A DNA stretch of 64,000 bases from the NCBI GenBank assembly GCA_018257865.1, contig JAEUBA010000077.1:1-64000 (forward strand). The letters run 5' to 3'. Source of the stretch: Stereocaulon alpinum. Its lineage: Eukaryota > Ascomycota > Lecanoromycetes > Lecanorales > Stereocaulaceae. The notes beneath the pieces are model-generated. The model was not told the origin of the DNA, made no database searches, and saw only the letters and a program-made list of their open reading frames with translations. Positions 31,901 through 41,989 of the stretch are shown one piece after another. Each line of letters begins with the position of its first letter. Position 1 is the stretch's first letter. Made by a program: the position numbers and the translations under genes.

Positions 31901-32870
31901 TTTGGCGACGGAGCATGTCAGAGTAGATGTCTAGTGCCTTCGGAACCACCTGGTGCCTAGCAACAGGATGGTGTATGGCCGATGCTAGGAGTGCGTTGTA
32001 GTCCCTAACGGTTGGGCGCAAGCCCTGTTCCAGCATTGACTGGAATACAGGAGGGATCTGGCCATAGTGCTGTTGCTCATGAAGCTTGCTTAAGTGCTCT
32101 GAGAAAGCTTGCGAGTCATTATCCTGCCTCGAAGTAGCTGCTGTGACGTCGCTCAAGGGTGTCGATTGTGCAGACTCCTCAGCGGTCAGAACTGATGATG
32201 AGCTAGGGGATCTTCCAGCGTCCACGACAGCTTGCTTAACGGCCTCTTGTGACACAGCTGGGACTGAGACTGGTCGCAATTCATCTTTGATTACCGAATA
32301 CTGCTGGATTTGGGTGATCTCCGTTGCGATAGCTTCGTCCACCTTCGCAACGGCGACGGCTTCTGCTACACTGTCTTCGGCCTTCTTGATATCATCGACC
32401 GCGCTGGTACTGTAGGCACGACCGAGACCGGCACGATCAACTGAGGCATCCGCACGAGAGCCCAGACTGGACAGCTCCTTGCCTTTAACATCTGGCACAA
32501 CAGAAGCTGGCTTCCATCCTATCAACTTCGTAAATTGGAATTGTTTCCATTCATTCCCTTCTTCCCCACGTTGCTGGTGTTTCTGCCAAGCTTCATAATA
32601 CTGATTCAAGATATCCGCATTGCCCTCACTTTTCTCAGCGTTGCTGTTGCCTGGCTTGACGGCAACAGCAGGTGTCGATGAAGCATTTTGATTCTGGAAG
32701 GCAGTATGAAGTTGGGCTGCCTGGGGTCTCCGGACTCGGTTGGTGGGATGATTGCCAAATGGTAGGTTTGTAGATTGAGTCCCTGCAACGAGCGACTGAG
32801 CGTAGCCGTGGGTCAAAGTCTTGCCAAAGCTATGACGTGCAAAATTGGATAATGGTTTGACGAAAACCAT
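28923..32870 (-). CDS. large mitochondrial-type pentatricopeptide repeat (PPR) protein
   Basis: Single exon, 1315 aa. The N-terminus is basic with Ser/Arg and lacks acidic residues (MVFVKPLSNFARHSFGKTL), as in mitochondrial presequences. It is followed by a low-complexity region to about residue 260. Helical PPR units start near GQIPPVFQSMLEQGLRPTVRDY and recur through the protein. Clear ones in the C-terminal third include TPSSFLYNALIGKLGKAR, IRPTSVTYGTVVNALCRV, and QPTMHTYKLLIDTYATL. Such long fungal PPR proteins bind specific mitochondrial transcripts for stability or translation (for example Pet309/Cya5 acting on COX1). I cannot assign the target RNA. The absence of introns over 3.9 kb contrasts with most neighbours. 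It is divergent from ERG8. Confidence 0.88.
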   Translation of the reverse strand: MVFVKPLSNFARHSFGKTLTHGYAQSLVAGTQSTNLPFGNHPTNRVRRPQAAQLHTAFQNQNASSTPAVAVKPGNSNAEKSEGNADILNQYYEAWQKHQQRGEEGNEWKQFQFTKLIGWKPASVVPDVKGKELSSLGSRADASVDRAGLGRAYSTSAVDDIKKAEDSVAEAVAVAKVDEAIATEITQIQQYSVIKDELRPVSVPAVSQEAVKQAVVDAGRSPSSSSVLTAEESAQSTPLSDVTAATSRQDNDSQAFSEHLSKLHEQQHYGQIPPVFQSMLEQGLRPTVRDYNALLASAIHHPVARHQVVPKALDIYSDMLRRQISPDTAFYTTLIQLLSRRASDVTRMKEALDKKRLRFGGLNGHGTFSFASNETEYAILSEDDALSNAVKIFDISTSIHEPRLYSAETYRLLVTSCALHGHVEDMIRAYNHLESQKVKPLSSMFPPMIEAFAKSGDLVSAVECYNEYKALAMADDAGNLAIIDRKDNEVYAALIKAYAMCGKVDGGQRFLGRIVDSYANVTENRKERLEAVQDTVILNALVEERLDTGDYAGALRIAEERSLTPSARSQAMARISVTAADHGDVSFATKAYQYLATGHPETYAAALSMLALHIRTGNLDAARDSWALLTSASEFDASFIEPTALYATALIRNGNVDEGLVQARESFGRIRASASSASEIIEEIDEAIEFVGAFLAKNKIVPSPNARLSFLWTMVENGGLVSPVAEQMLAGLGPEDIVTLSWQDMTLALQVEAGLIGNGQIMHDIAHSARFAHLLNIAVGTGAPLDVRTTGLVEKALGMLAKERPDLVNKWRGYQQGPSREVYPHRAFTPQPSPALSATPSFADSFDPYAATTDYRGSTIIAEELETRRNSAGLNEALQRFRNIRRAGRHPRYIVYAKLISAAAKEGRNNLIHDILGMARTDVPFLPEYSVVRHGWSSILDSMVGACLTVGRRSLAAQFHQEMLEIGTAPTANTFGLYITTLKDSTKTFDEASEAVAIFSRAVSEGVTPSSFLYNALIGKLGKARRIDDCLRYFQEMRAAGIRPTSVTYGTVVNALCRVSDDRFAEELFDEMESMPNYKPRPAPYNSLMQFFLTTKRDSSKVLAYYERMQSRNIQPTMHTYKLLIDTYATLEPVNLAAAERVFDAIRASGQRPEAVHYASLIHAKGCALHDMDGARQTFDEVLAGGEIRPQACLYQALFESMVANHCVAQTEEILDSMSTNRVDMTPYIANTLIHGWAMENNIERSKVVYDTVGMEKREPSTYEAMTRAFLAAQDRDGALATVHEMLSRGYPSAVSSKILELVGHGSIVLSDLIA

Positions 32871-33787
32871 TTAGCGGTATTGGAACAAATCCCCGTTGAT
32901 GGGAGATTGTGGCCTAATGAGAATACAGATTAGCACCAAGAAGGAGGCGTTGACAGAACAGCGCATAAGACGACCAGTCCAGGGTCGTTATGTAGGTCAC
33001 TCACTGTAGGAGATTGAATGGTGTCGAATGCAGGTTCATTTGACGACTAGCTAGCCGTCAAAGAACGCGCTATGGGGGTTGTTGAACGACGTAAGTCTCG
33101 AGGACATGCACGAAGGTTGCTCCGTTGAAAGTACTTCTCTACCACTATCGAGCACCTTCGACGACGCGACGTGAATATTACTATGATGCCAATGTTGAGG
33201 CGCTTTGCTGAAGATAGTTGGAAGAAGAAAAATAGGTCTGTGGGGAGGCGATATTGGCAAAGTTGTAATGCTTGTAAGGTTGCCTAACGGGCGAGGAAGA
33301 GACTGGAAGTGGTTGGTCAATGTCAGTGTGTCCGGAAAGATGAGGCAGTGCAAGGAAGGCTTACAAACGAAGGCGTACTAAACAGCGGTCATGAGATCAA
33401 TACATTACGGGCTGGGTGGAGTCGTTGGTCGAGTGATGATGCTAATTCAGCTCTCCTTGAATTATGAGCCATTTCGAAGCTTACGCTTGCCCGAGTATTT
33501 TTCTTGCTGGCGGAACGCTAAAAGCTTAGCGTCGGACAATACCGCCTTTGATAATCCGATCCTGAGAATCCCCGTGAGCCATCCGTACCATCTTCGGCTT
33601 CATTCCCCAAGTACGGCGTTCAAGGATGACTTCTCATGCCACGCCTCGTTAACGAGCTGGCTCATTAACCTACGTGCAAGGTGAATGATACAAGCATTAT
33701 TCGAAGATAGGAACTCCAAGTCTATCTCTATACCTGACAATCGTTACTGTTGTTCCCTGGAATGAATATCATCTCTGTTACTACACA
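32871..33787. promoter_or_regulatory. divergent region PPR gene / ERG8
   Basis: 917 bp between start codons. A minus-strand ORF at 33051-33353 has no recognisable domain. No sterol-response or other specific element was identified. Confidence 0.45.
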
Positions 33788-35455
33788 ATGGATCGACCAA
33801 CGGCTGCTTTCTCAGCTCCTGGAAAGGTCCTCTTAGCTGGCGGGTACCTGGTTTTGGATCGGAAATATACTGGACTAGTCTGCGGACTTGATGCTCGCAT
33901 ACACGTGCATGTACAGACACTGCAAACGTCTCCCGGCTTAGCACTTTCCGAGATCATTGTGAAGTCTCCTCAATTCAGGGATTCGGAATGGCGCTATGGA
34001 TACCGGGAGACCGAGGACGATGGCGGCATAGAGGTTACTCAATTAAGAGGGTGAGCTTGTCAATGTCTCCTTTCTGCTCTATTAATGTTGAGGGCGATTA
34101 TTACTATCAAACCCGCACCCTGATATACTGCAGGGTCTCTAAATCATGTAGTCAAGAGACTGAAGATTTAAAGGACAAGTACAGTGTATGCTTCCAGTTG
34201 TTGCTGAGTAGGACATAAAATGTACCCTCCATCAATTCGACTCAACTAAAAGCCTCTGGAAGCAAGCTTGTAGTAGTGCGTCGCAGTTCTATCAACACCA
34301 CTGATGCCGCCTGCTCTGAATAGCCATTCTACCTCCACAGAGTCTCGGAACAAATTCGTCGAGACTGCTCTTGCTTACGCCTTGACCTACGCTTCGGCTG
34401 TGGACCATACTAAGATCGGGCCTGCATCGATCACCGTCCTTGCGGACACAGACTACTATTCTCACCCAGGCTCCTCTGGCAGTGAGATGCCAACGACGAC
34501 AGACCGGTTCTTAGACTTCAATGTTCCATTGCACGAAGCGCATAAGACCGGTCTTGGGTCGTCTGCTGCGCTCGTTACTGCCTTTACGACAGCTATAGTT
34601 GCACATTATGTTCCTCACGCAGTCGTCGATGTGAGCTCGGCTCAGGAGAAATCTCGATTACACAACTTGGCACAAGCAGCTCACTGTGCCGCGCAAGGGA
34701 AAATTGGCTCCGGCTTTGACGTCGCAGCTGCAGTACATGGCTCATGCGTCTACCGTCGATTCTCCCCCTCAATATTAGAAGGGCTTGGAGATCTTGGCGT
34801 GGAAGGTTTCTCGACTCGCTTGAGGCGCATCGTTGAAGATACAGATCCAACTAGAAAGTGGGACGTGAACATTGACAAGAGGTTCGCGGCGATTGTGCCC
34901 AGGAACGTAAGGCTTGTGATGTGTGATGTTGACTGTGGCTCGGAAACAGTAGGTATGGTAAAGAGTGTCCTTTCATGGCGGAAAGCGAAGCCTGAAGAAG
35001 CGTTGCTTCTATGGGAAACGTTGCAGAAAGGGAATGAAGACCTGGCTACGGAGCTTGAGAATTTGGCGTTGAAGCCCGCAAAATCATCTGGAGACTACGA
35101 TAACATACGTGAAGTGATCCTGACGATCCGATCACTAATTCGTGAAATGTCATTAAAGTCAGGCGTGCCAATCGAGCCCATGGTGCAGACAGAACTGATA
35201 AATTCTTGCTGTCAACTACCTGGGGTTGTGGGAGGGATAGTACCTGGCGCTGGAGGGTTTGACGCAGTTGCATTGCTGGTGGAGAATAAAGAGCATGTCA
35301 TTGACGGTCTGCGCCAATTCCTAGAGAAGTATCGAGTGGAAGGCAATGATGGTGCCAGTGTCAGCATTGGCAAGATTCGGTTGCTGAGAGTAAAGCAGGA
35401 AAATCAGGGTGTGAGGATGGAAAATGCAATGAATTATCAGGAGTGGCTTCGCTAG
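33788..35455 (+). CDS. ERG8: phosphomevalonate kinase
   Basis: 464-aa model with exons 33788-34050 and 34324-35455. GHMP-kinase motifs: SAPGKVLLAGGYLVLD at the N-terminus, the ATP-binding loop KTGLGSSAALVTAF, HNLAQAAHCAAQGKIGSGFD, and the C-terminal PGAGGFDAVALLV. It makes mevalonate-5-diphosphate in the ergosterol/isoprenoid pathway in the cytosol. The intron at 34051-34323 would be 273 nt, several times the local norm. An alternative uses two introns with a middle exon from about 34133 to 34192 encoding VSKSCSQETEDLKDKYS. That exon has proper splice signals and keeps frame if the next exon begins at about 34277. RNA evidence is needed to choose. The kinase core is unaffected either way. Confidence 0.9.
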
Positions 35456-36243
35456 GTAGGTGCGTGGACTGAGCGAACATTGATTTAGATGATTGATGCG
35501 AAGCATCACGATTCCATACAGCATATGAATGAAGTGATCCGGACTATCCAGGGCAAAGTACTCCGGCTCAACTGGATTACTTGACTGATTATTACCGTGG
35601 CAGCTGGCCAGCGCTAAAAGTGAATCTAAGGTAACTTAGGCCATAAGGTAGAGTAAGGTACGTAGTACTTTAGTAGTCCTAAGTCTCAAGGACCCTTCCC
35701 TGTTTGGACGTGAGACAAATTCGTAGCTACCGTACTTTATGAACAGCTGCTATGCAAGTTAGAGATAAGCAATAGATGCGATCATACGACACCAAATCAC
35801 CCCATTATTGCCTTCCATCATTCCCATACAGCATTAAGGCCTCACCTCCTCACTTACCATTTGGCCCAATCGTCAGAGACCCCGCGGCTGATCGACAGAC
35901 GCTGGCCTTCCCTGGAGTGGTTTAACGTAGCTAGACCTTGAGACAGCTCTGACACGGCATGGCCTGTTGACGTTGACATCCTTGACGACAATTCACAGCC
36001 TATTCACATGAGCCAACCTCCGAATATAGCTTTTCTGCTGCGTGCTTTGAAGAACCTAGCCAAACATCCGCGTTTACCGGCCTGAGGCTGCTCTTCCGAA
36101 GACCCAATCCGCCACCAGCCCACTACATCATCTAGACACCTGCTGTACATCGTTTCCATTTCCTACGCTTCCCACAAGGCACACTTGAAGAATCGAAATC
36201 CTCCCGAGCGTTGGCTTCTAACAGTTCGCTTCCAGGGGCGACG
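35456..36243. other. intergenic region
   Basis: 788 bp between ERG8 and the MUB-like gene. Around 35620-35700 there are several ggtaacttagg/aaggtac-like short words, but no array. No ORF with coding character. It holds the promoter of the downstream gene. Confidence 0.5.
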
Positions 36244-37286
36244 ATGACTTCAGCTGAAGCCCCACCGGCAGCGGCCATGAACGACACTATAAGAGATGCC
36301 CCAAGCATGCGTGACATACCTGCGCAAGATTTCGACTCTGCCAAAACGAATTCACCTTCCTCAATGCCAGCAGAAATGGACAACATCAATCAGCAAGCAA
36401 CCGCGAACAATGCTACTAGATCCTTGTTTGGCCCTTTTCCACCATCAAATACGATTGCTTCAACGGAGGCAGCATTAAGGTCTACGGCACGATCACAGCC
36501 TTCTTCTACAGCTACAGATCAGATTGAACTCTCGCAAGAAAACAAACAAAGTACACAGCGCTTGTTCATACCGGCTTCGAATGATAATCAACCATCGCGT
36601 GACCCATTGGCCCCCATTCAGACCAACAAGTCTTCTGGCCCAAGTCAACCAAGTCCACCCCCTCTTACCAGAGAAAAGACGTTTCCAGCGATTGGCCCTG
36701 CTACGGACAAGCCGACACCTGTTCCTAAGGAATCCGAAATCGAAGGTCCTGTTCTTTTTATCACTCTACTATTGAGCAGCACTGGCGCAAGACATCCCTA
36801 CAAGTTAGACGAAAAGTATCTCAAGAAGCGCAACGTGGTCGTGGAGGGCAACAATCCCATCAACCTTAGCTTGTACAAGTTGAAGGAGCTGATACTGAGG
36901 GACTGGCGGGATGGTAAGAGAACCCTCTGGAGTTCGAGGTAGAAATCGTGGACGTACTTCAACGCATTGCTGACCAAGACCGGTTAAAACAGAATGGGAA
37001 TCGAGACCCTCAAGTCCAGAATCAATACGTTTAATCTCCATGGGCAAAATGCTCAACGACAAGACTCGTTTATCTGGTGAGACTGTGACATCAGCCTTAA
37101 TATTGCGATACTCTACTGACGAATGTGGAAGATGCTGGGTTCACGAACGGTATCACCCCACACATCATCCACATGACGATCAAGCCACAAGATATTGTGG
37201 ACGAAGAAGACGCTAAGATAAAGTCTGGAGCTAAAGATCGAGACGGCAACGAGAGGAGTCCAGGATGCAGATGTGTCATTCAATGA
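36244..37286 (+). CDS. membrane-anchored ubiquitin-fold (MUB-like) protein with CaaX end
   Basis: 302-aa model with exons 36244-36913, 36993-37076 and 37132-37286 (introns 79 and 55 nt). Residues 1 to about 170 are Ser/Pro/Thr-rich and disordered. The C-terminal ubiquitin-like domain runs from GPVLFITLLLSSTGARHPYK through YLKKRNVVVEGNNPINLSLY, ELILRDWRDEWESRPSSP, SIRLISMGKMLNDKTRL and HIIHMTIKPQDIVDEEDA. The protein ends CRCVIQ, so a C-V-I-Q CaaX box with an extra upstream Cys suggests prenylation plus palmitoylation and a membrane location. Plant MUBs tether E2 enzymes to the plasma membrane; the fungal role is not established. The start is the first ATG in frame. It is convergent with UMP1. 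Confidence 0.85.
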
Positions 37287-37686
37287 TAATCTTGTGTCAT
37301 TTATACTATGAACAGGGACGTTGGGGCCTCACGGCGGGAAAAGTCGCAACGAAAACATGGCGGCGTTGATATGGGCTTCTCAGCAGCATTGGAACGGCGT
37401 CACTGGAACTATAGCGCTTGGCCGACCTGCACTTGGGCGAGTCCGCACGGTCTCCTGTATACGCATATTGGTCTTTCGGCTGTAACGTTAGAGGGAGGCG
37501 TTTTCGATAATGTTTATTGATATTGACGTCCATGCTCTGTCACGCAGACGGTTCCTTTGCCATAAGTCGTTGTGCACTTGCTATTGTATGACTGCTCAAT
37601 CCTGCGAAATCTTAAGCCTGAGATGTCAGGCATGCCGTTACCCATCTAAACATCCTATACCAGCACCCTCAACCGCTCTTCACCAC
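37287..37686. other. intergenic region between convergent genes
   Basis: 400 bp between the MUB-like stop and the UMP1 stop. No gene was seen. Confidence 0.5.
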
Positions 37687-38216
37687 CTACCACCGCTCCA
37701 TCCCCACCTTCCCCTCCATCTCCGTATGAAAATCCGTCGCCTCCCTACTCTCATCCCCCCTATAGACATCCTCCCAACTAATCTCCGTATCCCTACCCGC
37801 CAACACCTCCCCCCCAACATTCGCACTCCCCCCCAAACAAGCCGGTCTCCATTCCCCCTCCTTGCAAATCTTAGCCTCCATTCCTCTCCTGACAGGCTCT
37901 GCGATGCCGAAGTTGCGGCGTAGCATATTCATCTTTAGGCTTTCTTGTGTTGCTTGCCATTGTGCAAGGCGGGATTCAAGAGGATGGGTGGATACGGGTG
38001 CTGGGGAGCCATTTGGAATGATGGCGGTGGTGGGGGTGGATGCGAGGGATGAGCGGAGGGTGTCGTGGAGGCCGGGGGCGGAGGGGGCGCCTTTTGTGAT
38101 TGTGGAGGAGGTGTTTGTTGTTGTGGTTGAGTGAGCGGATGAGGGTACGAAGCGGAGGGACTGGAGGGTGTGTTAGTGGATAGCTTGGTGGTAACGGGAG
38201 AGGAGGTATGTACCAT
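37687..38216 (-). CDS. UMP1: proteasome maturation factor Ump1
   Basis: 158-aa model with exons 38214-38216 and 37687-38160 and a 53-nt intron. The first coding exon is the ATG alone, followed directly by donor GTACAT. The next exon opens SLRFVPSSAHS, exactly how fungal Ump1 proteins begin after Met. Diagnostic blocks: KGAPSAPGLHDTLRSSL, THPLESRLAQWQATQESLK, MLRRNFGIAEPVRRGMEAKI, and the WEDVYRGDE ... DFHTEME end. Ump1 is a chaperone inside 20S proteasome precursors that is degraded as the first substrate on maturation. The coding strand is C-rich in the first half and G-rich in the second half, with an abrupt switch near 37870-37950. Confidence 0.9.
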
Positions 38217-38548
38217 GTTTGCTTCTTTTATGGAGGTTGCGACGAGAGACTTTGATGTTGAAGCTTTGTATGTTATTGTTCTGGACGGCGAGTATGTTAA
38301 GGCTCTCTGGAGCTTGAAGGGTCTACGCGGCAAAGCTAAGGTAGGCGCGATTTGGTATACTTACGAAAACATAACTATGTAATTTATTCTATGATACTTC
38401 CACCATTTCCTAACTTGACAACCCTTGCACCGTTCACACTCTCGAAGCGTCTCTAGATTCTTGGGAGCAAAATATTCAGACACTCGTTTCGATTTTCCCA
38501 TTCGTCTTATGCGATGTTGGGCAGAGGCGCAAGTGGTGCTGTTCTAGC
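38217..38548. other. intergenic region
   Basis: 332 bp upstream of UMP1 and of the kinase remnant. Nothing specific was seen. Confidence 0.45.
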
Positions 38549-39600
38549 ATGTCCTTCAGTCTGGCACTTCAGAAGTACGGGAGCCAGACAGTGGAATTCG
38601 AGAAGCACGGAAGCGAAACAGCGAGTCTCGACTGGTGCTCGGAGAGGAACATGGGTCAGGGTTGCTTTGGGAAGATTTGGGTACAAATTGCTCGTCAAGA
38701 TACTGCTGTTAAAGTGCGCGCTATCAAAATCATCCGGACGGAGCTGATGTATGATATGGGAGTGGACTATCGCCGAGAGATGGTTGCCTTGACAGAGCTA
38801 ACCAAGTCTCGAGTATGAGCCTATCCCTAAAGCAAGTCTCGCGACTAAGACGTCCTCGTAACATGTCTGGAATGCCTCGAAACAACCAATACAGCTATCT
38901 TGGCAATGGAGTACTTCGACTCTTCAAAGACGGCGATCTTGACAGACACATCATCAATAGTATTTCGGAAATAGAAGTTCAACAAATTACCTCCAATTTG
39001 CTTAAAGATCTCGAGGCCACGCACGCAGAAGGATTCTCCCAACAAGATCTGAAGCCGAAGGTGCGCCAGATAATTCACGTCCTTCTGCTTGCCCTCTTAC
39101 AGCCCCAACAAAATTCGTCTTTCTTATGCAGTGACCGCCGTATGTAACCATTTGGCTGCTAAAGGCTGGTGGTATTGGTATTGCGAAAGGGGCCGGAAAC
39201 AATGAAACATAGCTTCGAAATGAAGTCGGCACTCTAGATCCCCAAGCGCCTGAGATTTGTGGATACATTGAAGAGTTGGAAGAGTCTTCGAGTTACACTA
39301 ATGCTGTGGATCTATGGTCTCTTGGCTGCGTTCTCTTCTGCATCATAGCCAGCAAGGTTCCATTCACAAGCCTAGTGTCTCTGGATAGATTCAGTAATTG
39401 CCGATTACCATTGCCAGAGGAGCCATTACTTGGTAGAATACGCCTCGAAGGCGTTGATTTTGTGAAGGAGATCCTGATGCCATCGCCCTCAGCGTGACCG
39501 TCAGCAGCTAAAGCCTTATGTTCCCCCATGACTCAAAGAGGCTGCGGCGCGTATCATGGAGGCTCTTGACTCCGACGAGGACTACCATGATTCACTAAGT
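38549..39600 (+). pseudogene. decayed protein kinase
   Basis: Recognisable kinase pieces lie in the right order but in changing frames. These are the Gly-loop GQGCFGKIW, the Lys strand RAIKIIRTE and DYRREMVALTEL, then a stop (38816-38818). Next come AILAMEYF in one frame and DGDLDRHIINSISEIEVQQI in another, then SQQDLKP in place of HRDLKP (39036-39056). The segment KAGGIGIAK stands where KxxDFGxxK is expected (GIG for DFG, 39171-39179). A TAG follows at 39210-39212, then VGTLDPQAPEICGY and AVDLWSLGCVLFCIIASKVPF. A final TGA (39495-39497) replaces the Arg of a DRPSAAKAL-type end. Loss of HRD Arg and DFG Asp, several stops and a frameshift mean it is not an active kinase. It resembles the lineage-expanded fungal kinases with REL/ALxEF motifs. 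Confidence 0.8.
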
Positions 39601-39843
39601 CAGGGTAATCACTGCAGCAAGCGATCATCTTCAACGCTCCAGTAAGGACGTAGCTGATCCGTCTGGAGTGAAGGTAGGGTTCTTTAGGGAAGCGGAACCA
39701 GTGTCATAAGAAAGCCTTAAGAGGAGACATAGGCGCAGGACGATGCACATGGAGAGGCGAGTGGGAGGATCAGGTAACGCTCCCTGCATTTGTGATCCTG
39801 AACTCAACGGTAGGGTATCATAGTGACCAAGAAACAGCTTACG

Positions 39844-41128
39844 TTAACCAGCTTTCCGAATTCTTCGCGAGCCAGGTGCCTTAGCTCCCTTTGACTTTGT
39901 CTCGGCAGTCTTCTCCGCCTCGTCGCTTGTGGCCTTCACGGATTTGTCCTTCTCAACTTTCTCGTTCTCCTTCTTCGCTAATGCCCTTTTTACTGCGCCT
40001 TCTTTTTCTAGGGCCTCGATCTGCTTCTCACTAAAAGCCCACAACTTCTCCTGGGCACCCTCATCCCTAATCTCTTCCCTTATGTACTCAACCTCTTTGC
40101 ATTCTCTCAGAAACCTCCCACCAGCCCCTCTACCTAGCTCTGCCTCCATAGCTGCCCTCAGAAAACCCTGCGCGCCCATGATCGGCGGTTTGAGGATCAA
40201 CCACCAGACCGGCCACATGAAAAGATAAAGTAGCAAACCCCACAACGACCCCATAGTTAGCCACCTTCGCATACCTGGTGTTCGCGTAAACCCAGGATCA
40301 ACAACAACGACCCTCGCATTGTTGGGTTGCTTGTCTGGTCGCACGTACACATCCAGATGTTTCTGAAACGCTTGTGCAAAGACCATTGACGCTAGCTTGC
40401 TTGTCTCGTATTTCCTCCCTGGTGGTAAAGGGTCGCGGTTGTCCTTCAACAGCTTCAGGTTGCCTCCCACATAACTCGCACAAGCCGCAAAAATAATCCT
40501 GACATCTCGATCAGGCGGCTGCGCTCTTAGAGCTGGACTTAGTATGCTTAAGAGATGAAAATTTGCCAGGTAATTGATTCCCCAGATAGGATCTACACCG
40601 TCTTGTGTCTTCCCATGGATTCCAAATTTGGTGACCAAGGTGTCTGCACAGAGAACAATCATATCGAGTCGTCTAGGAGGAGCGTTGTCCACCCATTTGG
40701 TCGCAAATACGCGTATTGATTGCAAAGACGAGAGATCCACCTGTTCGGCATATATAAGCTCATTATTGGTAGAAGAGCGTAGGTCATCGATGTAGTCCAC
40801 TAGAAAGGGATCTGAAGGGGAGTGGTGCGTAAGTAGGACTATTTGAGCGCCGCGAGTAGCAAGATCGTGGACGACTGCTGCGCCAATGCCCGATGTACCA
40901 CCCTGACTCTTATCAGTATCGTATATGTGCACGATTCAGGGCAAAGCATACCGTGACCATAATCACCTTCGAATGCATCAAGCGCTCCGAAGTGTTGCTC
41001 GCTCCACCAAAATACCATTTCAGAAGCCATGTTAGCACGACCCATGGCAATGCTTTCAGAATAGGAAGAGCAAATGGTATAGAGTCTACGCCCTTGAACA
41101 CTGCGTCTGCAAACACGGGGATAGGCAT
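39844..41128 (-). CDS. membrane-associated short-chain dehydrogenase/reductase
   Basis: 411-aa model with exons 40952-41128 and 39844-40902 and a 49-nt intron. The N-terminal hydrophobic segment (PILKALPWVVLTWLLKWYF) is followed by the dinucleotide-binding motif, which the splice rebuilds as VTGGTSGIG. The catalytic Tyr-Lys pair is in YETSKLASM. A second hydrophobic segment (GLLLYLFMWPVWWLIL) comes after RVVVVDPGFTRTPGM. The C-terminus is a Lys/Glu-rich disordered tail. This layout fits ER or lipid-droplet SDRs such as yeast Env9-like oxidoreductases, but the substrate is not determinable here. It is divergent from the G-patch gene with 168 bp between starts. Confidence 0.85.
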
Positions 41129-41296
41129 ATCAACAGCCGGATACTTTCATCTGAAGATGTAACTTCCCGCATCGGGCTATGTACGGTAATTATACGGTAT
41201 CTTTGCTAGCTCTGATCGGCGTAGGAGTGTTTTCTCTCTCCGACTCATCTCTTGGCTTCTATAGCAAAGCCCACTGCTCACCGGTCCAGCGACTTG

Positions 41297-41989
41297 ATGT
41301 CAGACGACGAGGATTCAACGCCTCTCAAGGTGCAGAGGACAGTAGGCGCTGGTACCAAAAGAAAGCGCATAGAATTCGTCCCTGCAGGAGTTTCCTCGAT
41401 CGAAAGCTCGAGACTTGCCACTCCGCCCACTTTCACCGAAGGAGAGTACCTCTCAATAGTCCTCAAGAATGGTGCGTCCTCAAGAGACCTCAGCGCCACC
41501 GGTACCGAAGTTTCTAATTCCTCGGCAAGTCCTTTACAACACCAGCTAGGAGCAAAAGGCGCAATCTGCGAAATCTGCAGGCTGCCCATAAAGGAACCTG
41601 ACGATGCGTCAACCACCCCTACTAAACCACACGAAGCTTCCATAGCGCACCAAGTCTGCCTACAGCACTCTCATCCCCCATCACACCTGGACCGTAACCG
41701 GCAAGGAATGAAATACCTTTCCTCCTACGGCTGGGACCCAGATAGCAGGCTTGGTTTGGGGGCAACGGGGGATGGAATACGAGCGCCCATCATGGCGAAA
41801 GCCAAGAAGGATACCGCGGGCTTGGGTATTGAGTTGATGGAGAGGAAGAAGGGGCCAGAGAAGAAGGTAGATTTGTTGGACGCCAAGAAGCTACGGAAGA
41901 AGGACTTGGAGGACAGGAGGAAGGAGGATAAGCTGCAGGAGATGTTTTATGGGAACATTGATATAGAGAGATACCTAGGAGGTGGGTAA
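41297..41989 (+). CDS. G-patch domain protein
   Basis: Single exon, 230 aa, from the first in-frame ATG (MSDDEDSTPLKVQ). The N-terminal part is acidic/Ser-rich with a basic patch (GTKRKRIEFVP). A possible Cys/His pair follows (CEICRLPI ... HQVCLQH). The G-patch comes next (YGWDPDSRLGLGATGDGI), and then a Lys/Arg-rich helix ends in MFYGNIDIERYLGGG. G-patch proteins usually activate DEAH RNA helicases in splicing or ribosome assembly; the partner here is unknown. The 5' half is C-rich and the 3' half G-rich on the coding strand. Confidence 0.8.
   Translation: MSDDEDSTPLKVQRTVGAGTKRKRIEFVPAGVSSIESSRLATPPTFTEGEYLSIVLKNGASSRDLSATGTEVSNSSASPLQHQLGAKGAICEICRLPIKEPDDASTTPTKPHEASIAHQVCLQHSHPPSHLDRNRQGMKYLSSYGWDPDSRLGLGATGDGIRAPIMAKAKKDTAGLGIELMERKKGPEKKVDLLDAKKLRKKDLEDRRKEDKLQEMFYGNIDIERYLGGG

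Noticed and set aside
21357..38216. A ubiquitin/proteasome gene cluster (UBA1, MUB-like, UMP1, plus RAD18)
   Set aside because: The genes are separated by unrelated ones, lie in mixed orientation, and are universally scattered housekeeping genes; no sign of a functional cluster.
37935..38333. 132-codon Pro-rich minus-strand ORF
   Set aside because: It is a wrong-frame reading over the C-rich first half of UMP1 and its upstream region; the UMP1 frame matches the family.
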